From: an uncultured Bacilli bacterium | GTDB taxonomy: Bacteria; Bacillota_I; Bacilli_A; RF39; UBA660 | Direction of reading: 5' to 3' | Assembly (NCBI GenBank): GCA_934096075.1 | Contig: CAKOLN010000017.1 | Span: forward strand, 1-15,015 | DNA: 15,015 nucleotides | Shown here: piece after piece, positions 1 through 6,328 of the stretch | Layout: each line of letters starts with the position of its first letter | Numbering within the stretch: the first letter of the stretch is position 1 | Made by a program: the position numbers and the translations under genes | Notes under the pieces: generated by a model | Databases searched by the model: none | Told to the model about the DNA's origin: nothing | The model's input: only the letters and a program-made list of their open reading frames with translations

Positions 1-2
1 GA

Positions 3-1115
3 AGTACAACATTCACAATAACACCAAATGAAGGATATACATTAGATGATGCGGAAGTAAATTGTACAGGAGGAACATTAACAAATAATACACTAACAAT
101 AACTAACATAAGAAAAAATATAACATGTGAAGTAACTCTACAAGAGGATGGATCATTCAAATCAGGCACATTGGCAGCACAAATACTAATAGATAATCCA
201 ACAGTAAGTGAAAGAACAGACTTTAGTGTAACCAACACAGCAACAACCACAGGAACAATATATCAAACTAACAAAACAGAAGATGGAAGTACAGTATACT
301 ACTATTCAGGATATACAACGAATAACTGGGTAAAATTTGCTGGCTTCTATTGGAGAATAATTCGTACTAATGAAGATAAAAGTGTAAGAATGCTTTATGT
401 AGGAACAAGTCACAATACAACTACTGGAAATATAGGAAAAATTGCATTTAATACAAGTAGTAACAGTCCAAAATATATAGGCTATAAATATGGAGAAGAT
501 ACTTCACTAAATACAATAAGAAATAATACAACAGATAGTACAATAAAAACATATATAGACACATGGTATCAAAATAACTTAACAAATTATAAAAAATACC
601 TAAGTACAAGTGCAGTATATTGTAATGACAGAAGTGAAGAAACAGAAGGTTCATATACAACATCGAATACACGATTTAATTTTGCATCATATAAAAGATT
701 ACATACAGATAAAACACCAACATATAATTGTAGTGATATAAGAGATGCATTCAGTGTAGAAAATACAAGTGCGAAACTAGATTACCCAATAGCATTAATG
801 ACAGCAGATGAAATAGCTTTTGCTGGAGGAGGAGCATATAAAAAAATGGACAATTCACATGCTTGGTTTATAAACAATAGTTCTGGATTACAAGTATCAA
901 CTTCTTGGTGGTCCTTGTCGCCTGTCCTCTGGAGTGGTGGCAGCGCGGGCGGGTGGCTTTGGTATTCCAGCAATGCGTATTTGGGCAGCAATTACGTGCG
1001 CAACGCGAATGCTGTTCGCCCTGTCATTTCTCTAAAATCATGTACTCTATATGGTACAGGAAATGGGACGGCCAAAAATCCATATACAATCCAAGAAACA
1101 GAGAACGGATGCTAA
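3..1115 (+). CDS. Surface protein, 3' part (partial), with C-terminal lectin-like variable domain
   Basis: The reading frame is open from the left edge (first full codon at base 3) to TAA at 1113-1115, so the 5' end is missing; a TTG at 171 is only an internal codon. The first ~50 residues look like a small beta/Ig-like repeat (TLTNNTLTITNIRKNITC). Then come a Thr/Asn-rich linker and a domain beginning NNWVKFAGFYWRIIRTN, with YIDTWYQNNL, CNDRS and YPIALMTADEIAFAGG. The C-terminus has WWSLSP...AVRPVISLKS and a tail ending GTAKNPYTI. From memory this layout matches secreted surface proteins of uncultured gut Firmicutes with a DUF6273-like/C-type-lectin-like end, a known class of DGR target; the family name is inferred. 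It probably acts as an exported binding protein. Codons are A-rich (ACA, ATA, AGA) except at 903-1034. The gene at 14477 may supply the equivalent N-terminus. Confidence 0.8.
   Translation, partial: STTFTITPNEGYTLDDAEVNCTGGTLTNNTLTITNIRKNITCEVTLQEDGSFKSGTLAAQILIDNPTVSERTDFSVTNTATTTGTIYQTNKTEDGSTVYYYSGYTTNNWVKFAGFYWRIIRTNEDKSVRMLYVGTSHNTTTGNIGKIAFNTSSNSPKYIGYKYGEDTSLNTIRNNTTDSTIKTYIDTWYQNNLTNYKKYLSTSAVYCNDRSEETEGSYTTSNTRFNFASYKRLHTDKTPTYNCSDIRDAFSVENTSAKLDYPIALMTADEIAFAGGGAYKKMDNSHAWFINNSSGLQVSTSWWSLSPVLWSGGSAGGWLWYSSNAYLGSNYVRNANAVRPVISLKSCTLYGTGNGTAKNPYTIQETENGC
903..1034 (+). other. Candidate DGR variable region (VR) inside the surface-protein gene
   Basis: Bases 901-1020 hold 71 G+C by hand count (59%), against 40 of 120 (33%) in the preceding 120 bases. 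Codons switch abruptly to TCC, TCG, GGC, GCG and CGC, then return to AAA TCA TGT. The segment encodes WWSLSP, a Gly/Ser/Tyr/Asn-rich stretch and VRPVISL, typical of the C-type-lectin fold diversified by DGRs. The second cassette encodes IRPVISLK with host-style codons (AGA CCA GTA ATA AGC TTA), whereas here the same residues are CGC CCT GTC ATT TCT CTA, which points to an imported segment with an edge near 1034. NNC/NNT codons (AAC, AAT, TAT, TAC, AGC) dominate the middle, as expected from adenine mutagenesis of AAY template codons. No template repeat or reverse transcriptase is in the window, so retrohoming is inferred. Confidence 0.65.
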
Positions 1116-1148
1116 AACTACAAATCTTGATAAATGTCCGAAAATTGG

Positions 1149-1174
1149 TATCAAGTGTGAAAACACTTTTGATA
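1149..1174 (+). other. Hairpin with GAAA tetraloop downstream of the variable gene
   Basis: TATCAA pairs with TTGATA (6 bp), and GTGT pairs with ACAC (4 bp) around a GAAA loop at 1159-1162; a TT bulge lies on the 3' side. It starts 34 bases after the stop codon and has no T-run, so it is not an obvious terminator. Known DGR targets carry short hairpins/cruciforms with GAAA-type tetraloops just past the VR; this one is ~115 bases past the VR edge, so equivalence is speculative. Confidence 0.4.
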
Positions 1175-1177
1175 TAG

Positions 1178-1561
1178 GGAATAGGTTGTAATAGTATAGG
1201 AAACTCTTCTCACTTAGTTGGGTGGTCTTTGTCTCCCACTATCTCGACTACTTTTGCTACCTATGTGTGGTATGGTTCAAATAGTGCTAATGTATCTATA
1301 ACAAAAACAGCTTTTTGGTGGTTAATGTCTCCAAGTTTTTGGTCAACGGGGGGAAATACCAATATTTATATTATAACAGGTAAAGATTCTAGAGGTTATA
1401 TTTACACAATTGATGTTGAAAATTATATAGGATTGGGTGACCCATCAATCAGACCAGTAATAAGCTTAAAAGCATGTGTCAAATATTCAAGAGGTGATGG
1501 TACATCATCAAGCCCATATGAAGTAACAATAGATGATACATGTGCAAGTAAAGAAAATTAA
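1178..1561 (+). pseudogene. Broken second C-terminal cassette of the surface-protein family
   Basis: The frame opens after TAG at 1175-1177 and ends at TAA 1559-1561, with no ribosome site and no signal peptide; a TTG at 1229 is not a credible start. The translation contains a partial variable-type segment (GNSSHLVGWSLSP ... YVWYGSNSANVSI), then a second WWLMSPSFW ... IRPVISLKACVKY and the tail GTSSSPYEV. The tail matches the ending of the upstream protein (RPVISLKSC ... GTAKNPYTI). It therefore looks like a 5'-truncated paralogue carrying two tandem WxxSP segments, left by recombination, duplication or failed retrohoming. The first segment (about 1203-1275) is rich in TCT/CTC/ACT-type codons and differs in style from the A-rich remainder. 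It may be a silent donor for gene conversion. Sequence 1116-1177 between the two has no convincing coding content apart from the hairpin. Confidence 0.6.
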
Positions 1562-1564
1562 TAG

Positions 1565-1590
1565 CCTAAAATAACATATTTTAGGTTTTT
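1565..1590 (+). terminator. Rho-independent terminator after the surface-protein region
   Basis: CCTAAAATA pairs perfectly with TATTTTAGG (9 bp) around an ACA loop, followed by five T. It begins three bases after the stop of the broken cassette and separates this region from mutS. Confidence 0.8.
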
Positions 1591-1592
1591 AA

Positions 1593-1622
1593 TTGGAAAA
1601 AATTGTAATAATATAGTAAAAT
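1593..1622 (+). promoter_or_regulatory. Possible mutS promoter
   Basis: TTGGAA (1593-1598) and TAAAAT (1617-1622) are 18 bases apart and end 19 bases before the mutS ATG. The match is imperfect, but a promoter is needed because a terminator lies just upstream. Confidence 0.35.
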
Positions 1623-1641
1623 AATCTATGGAAGTGGTTGT

Positions 1642-4164
1642 ATGAAATTAAGTGATGTTGATATAAATGAAGTAAGTCCTATGATGAAGGAATACATTAA
1701 AACTAAATTAGATTATAAAGATGTATTACTTTTTTATAGATTAGGAGATTTCTACGAATTATTTTTTGAAGATGCTTTAACTGCATCTCATGAATTAGAA
1801 CTAACACTTACTGGTAAAAATGCAGGCCTTAAAGAAAGAGTACCTATGTGTGGGATACCCCATCATGCATTAAATGTATACTTAGAAAAACTAATAGATA
1901 AAGGATATAAAGTAGCTATATGTGAACAAATGGAAGATCCTAAAACCGCTAAAGGAATAGTAAAAAGAGAAGTAATACAAATAGTAAGTAAAGGAACACT
2001 TACAAGTACAGAAAGCTTAGACGATAAAAGTTATAACTATGTAGCAAGCATATCAGATTATAAATACATATATGCTTTAAGTTATCTTGACTTATTAAGT
2101 GGTAAACTATGTGTTACATATATAGGTTATGATAAAGATAAATTAATAAGTGAGTTAGTTAATCTACAAATTAAAGAAGTAGTAGTAGATAATAACTTTG
2201 ATAAAGAACTTTTATATACATTAAAAAATAACTATAATATATTTGTAAGTATATATGATAAAGATTATACTAGTATATCTAAGGATAAAGTAAGTCATTT
2301 AAATGATTCTAAACTTATAGATACTTCACTAAGACTAATATCTTATATAACATTTAATCAAAAGAAAGAAATAAGTCATTTAATGAAAGCAGAATATGTT
2401 GATTCTACATCTTACCTAAGTTTAAATAAAGAAACTATAAGAAACCTAGAACTAGTAGAAACACTTAGAACTAAAGATAGAACATATAGTTTATTATGGC
2501 TATTAGATAAAACTAAAACTAGTATGGGAGCAAGACTATTAAAAGAATTTATTTTAATGCCTAGTATAAGTAAAGAAGAAATTACTAAAAGACATGATTT
2601 AATAGAATTATTTAATAAAGAGTTTTTATTAAGAAGTGAACTTAAAGAATTCTTATATGAAATATATGATTTAGAGAGATTAGTAGGTAAAGTAGTAGTA
2701 TCTAATTTAAATGGTAGAGACTTATTACAACTTAAAAATAGTATTAAAGTATTACCAGATATAAATAATGTATTAAGTAGTTTAAATTTACCATTACTTA
2801 AAACATTTAATGAATTATATGATTTATTAGATAGTTCAATAGACTTAGATGCTCCAGTAACTATTAAAGAAGGTAATGTAATAAGAGAAGGTTATAGTGA
2901 AGAATTAGATGAACTTAGAAGTATTAGAAAGAATGGTAAAGACTTTATAAGTAAATTTGAAACTGAAGAAAAAGAAAGAACTGGTATTAAGAATCTTAAA
3001 GTAGGATATAATAAAGTATTTGGATATTATATTGAAATAAGTAAAGGACAAATAAAAGATGTTAAAGAAGAGTTTGGTTATATGAGAAAACAAACTTTAA
3101 GTACTGGTGAAAGATATATTACTCCTTTATTAAAAGAAAAAGAAGATATGATACTTAATGCTGAAGAAAAGATAAAGTCTTTAGAATATGATTTATTTAA
3201 TGAAATAAAAGAAAAAGTAAAAGAATATATACCTGATTTACAAGAAGTAAGTAAGATGATTAGTTATTATGATGTAATGCAAAGTTTAAGTACAGTAAGT
3301 GAAGAATGTAATTTTGTAAGACCTAATATTAATGATGAACATAATGTTAGAATAATTGAAGGTAAACATCCAGTAGTGGAAAAAGTTATTAAAGATGAAT
3401 ATGTTAGTAATGATATTATAATGGATAATAATACAGATATTCTAATGATAACTGGTCCTAATATGAGTGGTAAAAGTACTTATATGAGATGTTTAGCAAT
3501 TATAGTTATACTTAATCAAATAGGATCTTTTGTACCCGCTAAAGAAGCAGATTTACCTATATTTGATAAGATATTTACAAGAATAGGTGCTAGTGATGAT
3601 TTAGTGGGTGGAGAAAGTACATTCATGGTTGAAATGAAAGAAAGTGCTTATGCTTTAAAAAATGCTACTAAGAATAGTTTGATATTATTTGATGAATTAG
3701 GAAGAGGAACAAGTACTTATGATGGTATGAGCCTAGCGGGTAGTATTATTACTTATATTAGTAAACATTTAAATTGTAAAACTATGTTTAGTACACATTA
3801 TCATGAATTAACTAAAATGAGTGAATATACTCCTGGTATAAAAAATGTTCATGTTAGGGTAGAAGAAACTAATGGAGAGGTTATTTTCTTACATAAAGTA
3901 ATGGAGGGAGCAGTTGATAAAAGTTATGGTATAAATGTTGCTAAATTAGCTAACTTACCAAAAGAAGTTATAACTGAAGCAGAAAAACTACTTAATATGT
4001 ATGAAAATAAAAGTAATGAAAAAACACATATTAAACAATTCGAATTAGAACTTAAAGAACCAGAAAAAGATGAACTAAGAGAATATTTAAATAATATAAA
4101 TCCATTAGAAGTAACTCCAATGGAAGCATTAAAAATATTAGATGAACTAAAAAAGCTTAACTGA
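1642..4164 (+). CDS. mutS: DNA mismatch repair protein MutS
   Basis: This 840-residue protein has the expected MutS1 length and architecture. The N-terminal mismatch-recognition domain carries GDFYELFFEDA; Phe37 and Glu39 correspond to the Phe-x-Glu pair that wedges into mispairs. Connector, lever and clamp regions follow, then the C-terminal ABC-type ATPase with Walker A TGPNMSGKST (about residues 604-613), Walker B FDELGRGTSTYDG (Asp684-Glu685) and the switch motif STHYHELT. The end (NPLEVTPMEALKILDELKKL) is the usual MutS tail. MutS dimers bind mismatches and small loops after replication and recruit MutL. mutL commonly follows in Firmicutes but does not here, so it must lie elsewhere. ATG at 1642 is preceded only by a weak GAAGTGG. 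No defect is visible, so the strain should be repair-proficient as far as MutS goes. Confidence 0.97.
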   Translation: MKLSDVDINEVSPMMKEYIKTKLDYKDVLLFYRLGDFYELFFEDALTASHELELTLTGKNAGLKERVPMCGIPHHALNVYLEKLIDKGYKVAICEQMEDPKTAKGIVKREVIQIVSKGTLTSTESLDDKSYNYVASISDYKYIYALSYLDLLSGKLCVTYIGYDKDKLISELVNLQIKEVVVDNNFDKELLYTLKNNYNIFVSIYDKDYTSISKDKVSHLNDSKLIDTSLRLISYITFNQKKEISHLMKAEYVDSTSYLSLNKETIRNLELVETLRTKDRTYSLLWLLDKTKTSMGARLLKEFILMPSISKEEITKRHDLIELFNKEFLLRSELKEFLYEIYDLERLVGKVVVSNLNGRDLLQLKNSIKVLPDINNVLSSLNLPLLKTFNELYDLLDSSIDLDAPVTIKEGNVIREGYSEELDELRSIRKNGKDFISKFETEEKERTGIKNLKVGYNKVFGYYIEISKGQIKDVKEEFGYMRKQTLSTGERYITPLLKEKEDMILNAEEKIKSLEYDLFNEIKEKVKEYIPDLQEVSKMISYYDVMQSLSTVSEECNFVRPNINDEHNVRIIEGKHPVVEKVIKDEYVSNDIIMDNNTDILMITGPNMSGKSTYMRCLAIIVILNQIGSFVPAKEADLPIFDKIFTRIGASDDLVGGESTFMVEMKESAYALKNATKNSLILFDELGRGTSTYDGMSLAGSIITYISKHLNCKTMFSTHYHELTKMSEYTPGIKNVHVRVEETNGEVIFLHKVMEGAVDKSYGINVAKLANLPKEVITEAEKLLNMYENKSNEKTHIKQFELELKEPEKDELREYLNNINPLEVTPMEALKILDELKKLN

Positions 4165-4197
4165 TATTCATTTCTTATAATCTTTATAAACTTTTAC

Positions 4198-4233
4198 TTG
4201 CAAAATATAGTTATATAGTGTACTATATAACTA
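4198..4233 (+). promoter_or_regulatory. Candidate promoter and operator with an 11-bp inverted repeat
   Basis: TAGTTATATAG (4208-4218) and CTATATAACTA (4223-4233) form a perfect 11-bp inverted repeat around TGTA. A possible -35 TTGCAA (4198-4203) and -10 TACTAT (4221-4226) are 17 bases apart, which would put the repeat over spacer and -10, a usual operator position. Another -10-like TATAAT lies at 4176-4181 without a good -35. The repeat could instead form a weak mutS terminator, but the following ATTATTTTG is a poor T-run. Confidence 0.45.
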
Positions 4234-4253
4234 ATTATTTTGTGGGGGTAATC

Positions 4254-5447
4254 ATGAATTATAGTTCTTTATTTAATGGCGTATTACCAGCATCTCTTTC
4301 AAAAAAAGAACAAACTGCTTATTTTATTCAATCATCAAAAGGAGATAATTATTCTAGAAATATTCTAATTGAACATAATATGAGACTAGTTTTATTTGTC
4401 TTATATAATAGATTTTCATCTTGTTCAATAGATAAATCTGAATTAGTATCTGTAGGTATGGAAGCACTTATAAAAGCAGTGGATTGTTTTGATTTTAATA
4501 AAGGGATAGAATTTTCTACATTCGCTAAAAAATGCATAGAAAATAAAATCAATAGATATATTATGGATAATAAAAAACATGAGTCTGTATTAAGTCTTTA
4601 TAATATTATATACGATAATGAAAAAAATGATGAAATAGAATTAATAAATACACTTAGTACAAACGAAAATATAGAAGAAGATTATTTAAAAAACAATTTA
4701 TTTTATTATTTACATGTATTTATAGATAGGTTATCTGAAAAAGAAAAAGAAGTAATTATTAAAAAATATGGTTTAAATAATACAAAATTAATGTCTACTA
4801 ATCAAATTGCTTTAGATTTAAAAATAAGTCGTAGTTATGTTATGATTTTAGAAAAAAAGTCTTTGGCTAAATTAAAAAAATGGATATTAGAAGAAAAGCT
4901 ATTTGATGCTCAAATAGAATCAGGTTTATCAGATGAAAGAAATATAGAAATATCTAAAAGTTTAAATAATAAAATAAAATCACTTATAGAACCACTTGAT
5001 CAAATAACTAAAGAAATAATAAACCTTTATTATAATCTTAATAATGAAGGCTTCTATAGTGTTAATGACATAGCAAATAAATTAAATTTAAAAAGCCATC
5101 AAGTAAGAAAAATAATAAAAGATATTTCTTGTAAAAGGTTTAACAAAAATACTCTTGAAATTTTAGAAAATTATAGAAAAAATTTAAAGAAAAATGCTTA
5201 TTCAAAGGGATTTTATTCATATTTTGAAGGATACAATAAAGATGAGATTTTAAATTGTTTTGATAAACTAAATACTGAAGAACAAAAATTCTTAAGAGAA
5301 AGATATGGATATAATTTAAATAATATAAATTACTCATTAATTCTAAGTAAAAATGATATAAATCGCTCAAATAAAATTATTAATAAATTAAAAAAGATGC
5401 TTTTAAAAATCCAAAGTGAAAAACACTTGAACTTAGTAAAAAATTAA
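4254..5447 (+). CDS. Sigma-70 family protein, sporulation-sigma-like, with extra C-terminal helix-turn-helix modules
   Basis: I place the start at ATG 4254 behind GGGGG (4243-4247); an in-frame GTG at 4218 lies in the inverted repeat and lacks a ribosome site. Residues ~35-105 are a sigma region 2: LIEHNMRLVLFV, LVSVGMEALIKAVDCFD and EFSTFAKKCIENKINRYI, close in wording to SigE/SigK (ATYASRCIENEILM). Residues ~156-212 are region-4-like: RLSEKEKEVIIKKYGL then a helix-turn-helix (STNQIALDLKISRSYV). Two further segments look like divergent repeats: ~247-296 (PLDQITKEIINLYYNL ... VNDIANKLNLKSHQVR) and ~335-385 (LNTEEQKFLRERYGYN ... KNDINRSNKIINKL). At 397 residues it exceeds the usual ~240-residue sporulation sigmas. 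It probably directs RNA polymerase to a special promoter set; the regulon cannot be told. It lies alone between mutS and the T-box operon. Confidence 0.8.
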   Translation: MNYSSLFNGVLPASLSKKEQTAYFIQSSKGDNYSRNILIEHNMRLVLFVLYNRFSSCSIDKSELVSVGMEALIKAVDCFDFNKGIEFSTFAKKCIENKINRYIMDNKKHESVLSLYNIIYDNEKNDEIELINTLSTNENIEEDYLKNNLFYYLHVFIDRLSEKEKEVIIKKYGLNNTKLMSTNQIALDLKISRSYVMILEKKSLAKLKKWILEEKLFDAQIESGLSDERNIEISKSLNNKIKSLIEPLDQITKEIINLYYNLNNEGFYSVNDIANKLNLKSHQVRKIIKDISCKRFNKNTLEILENYRKNLKKNAYSKGFYSYFEGYNKDEILNCFDKLNTEEQKFLRERYGYNLNNINYSLILSKNDINRSNKIINKLKKMLLKIQSEKHLNLVKN

Positions 5448-5455
5448 TATATAAT
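5427..5455 (+). promoter_or_regulatory. Sigma-A promoter of the glycine T-box operon
   Basis: TTGAAC (5427-5432) and TATAAT (5450-5455) are exactly 17 bases apart. The -35 lies inside the end of the preceding gene. Transcription would begin near 5462, which fixes the 5' end of the T-box leader. Confidence 0.75.
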
Positions 5456-5461
5456 TATTTT

Positions 5462-5586
5462 AGATAAGCGATGACGAGTATGGAAAACTAAGAGCTATAT
5501 GTTTAAAAGAGATTCTTAATAGAATAAATTAGGTGGAACCGCTGACTTTAAGTTAGTCCTAATAAATAAAGAATCTCTTTATTTTT
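5462..5586 (+). promoter_or_regulatory. T-box leader, minimal stem I, glycine-specific (GGA)
   Basis: The T-box antiterminator is clear. ATTAGG (5528-5533) pairs with CCTAAT (5558-5563). The 7-base bulge is TGGAACC (5534-5540). GCTGAC (5541-5546) pairs with GTTAGT (5552-5557) around TTTAA. Upstream, 5464-5500 fits a stem I base: ATA-AGC pairs with GCT-(A)-TAT, then a K-turn with 3-base bulge GAT and facing GA/GA, then AGTA. A 7-base loop ATGGAAA (5480-5486), closed by AGT/ACT, holds GGA, a glycine codon, at 5482-5484 followed by A. The variable bulge base A would pair with U73, the usual tRNA-Gly discriminator. The distal stem I (AG bulge/GNUG loop) is absent. Uncharged tRNA-Gly would promote read-through into the operon containing glyS. 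T-box identity is firm; the stem I model is my inference. Confidence 0.88.
5506..5586 (+). terminator. Regulated terminator of the T-box leader
   Basis: AAAGAGATTCTT (5506-5517) pairs perfectly over 12 bp with AAGAATCTCTTT (5569-5580), followed by ATTTTT. Unusually, the helix encloses the whole antiterminator instead of overlapping its 3' arm. A local hairpin ATTCT/AGAAT (5512-5516 with 5521-5525) can capture the terminator's 5' arm and may be the competing element. Confidence 0.7.
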
Positions 5587-5596
5587 GGAGGAGTAT

Positions 5597-6328
5597 ATGA
5601 AAATAAGAGGAAGAAATGCATTAAATGCAAATATCATAAGAAGATTAGTTTTTGACTTTGATGAAATAAGAGCAACCAGTGGAGTTAAGGCATACCCAAA
5701 TAATGGCACTGTTTTGAATAGAATAAAAGAACTAAGTGATGATGAACAAAGAAAAGAAGTATTAGAAATGTTCTTAAGCGGTGATACAATTCATACTATA
5801 ATACCTATGATAAAACATAATAATAAATGGTATATAAGAGTTGAAATGAGTTCTGACAGACTATTAGATTTAAGATTAAAAGATACTGCAGAAAATAGAA
5901 ATTTAATTAGAACGATTAATAATAAATATAAACAAGATAGATATTTAAAATTACTTAGTGAAGAATATGATTCATATCTTTTAAGAGATACTAAAATTGC
6001 TAGAAGTTATTATGTCAAACGTACAATTAATGAATTAGAAAGAGAAGAAAGAACTTTTGACATAGAACTTTTACAAGAAGATGAATCAGTATATGAATTG
6101 ATAAAAACAATAATAGATAAAGAGTTAATTAATAAAGGAATAGATGTAAATACTGATACATTAGGATTTTCAAATACATGGTATAGTATTTATGATAATT
6201 ATAAAGTAGGAAATAAAAAATTAGAAGTATCTAGTAAATATAGTGAAGTAGTAAATGATTATATTAATAAATTATTAAAAGAAAATATAGAAGCTAAAAA
6301 ATTGCAAATGAAAATGGAGGGATTTTAA
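5597..6328 (+). CDS. Hypothetical protein in the glycine T-box operon
   Basis: I do not recognise this 243-residue protein. ATG 5597 follows GGAGG (5587-5591) at good spacing; the in-frame TTG at 5585 overlaps the terminator T-run and would destroy that ribosome site. The protein is charged and apparently cytosolic, with no signal peptide or membrane helix. The N-terminus is basic (MKIRGRNALNANIIRRLVFDFDEI), a middle part (MIKHNNKWYIRVEMSSDRLLDLRL) looks like beta strands, and the remainder is helical and rich in Lys/Glu with no metal-binding Cys/His cluster. The stop overlaps the glyS ATG by one base (TAATG), and the glyS ribosome site GGAGG lies inside this gene, so the two are translationally coupled. 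recO often sits in this position in Firmicutes, but I see no RecO features. Control by uncharged tRNA-Gly suggests a role linked to glycine or translation. Confidence 0.75.
   Translation: MKIRGRNALNANIIRRLVFDFDEIRATSGVKAYPNNGTVLNRIKELSDDEQRKEVLEMFLSGDTIHTIIPMIKHNNKWYIRVEMSSDRLLDLRLKDTAENRNLIRTINNKYKQDRYLKLLSEEYDSYLLRDTKIARSYYVKRTINELEREERTFDIELLQEDESVYELIKTIIDKELINKGIDVNTDTLGFSNTWYSIYDNYKVGNKKLEVSSKYSEVVNDYINKLLKENIEAKKLQMKMEGF

Noticed and set aside
448..672. Reverse-strand ORF opposite the surface-protein gene (and similar - strand ORFs at 782-991, 2905-3093, 5140-5370, 6763-6975, 12283-12537, 12831-13070)
   Set aside because: Shadows of well-supported + strand genes, with biased composition and no ribosome sites.
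905..1177. 90-codon + strand frame over the variable region
   Set aside because: Overlaps the clearly coding frame ending at 1115; it is open only because the GC-rich segment has few stops, and it has no ribosome site or family signature.
4218..4253. GTG start for the sigma-like gene
   Set aside because: It lies inside the inverted repeat with no Shine-Dalgarno site; ATG 4254 follows GGGGG.
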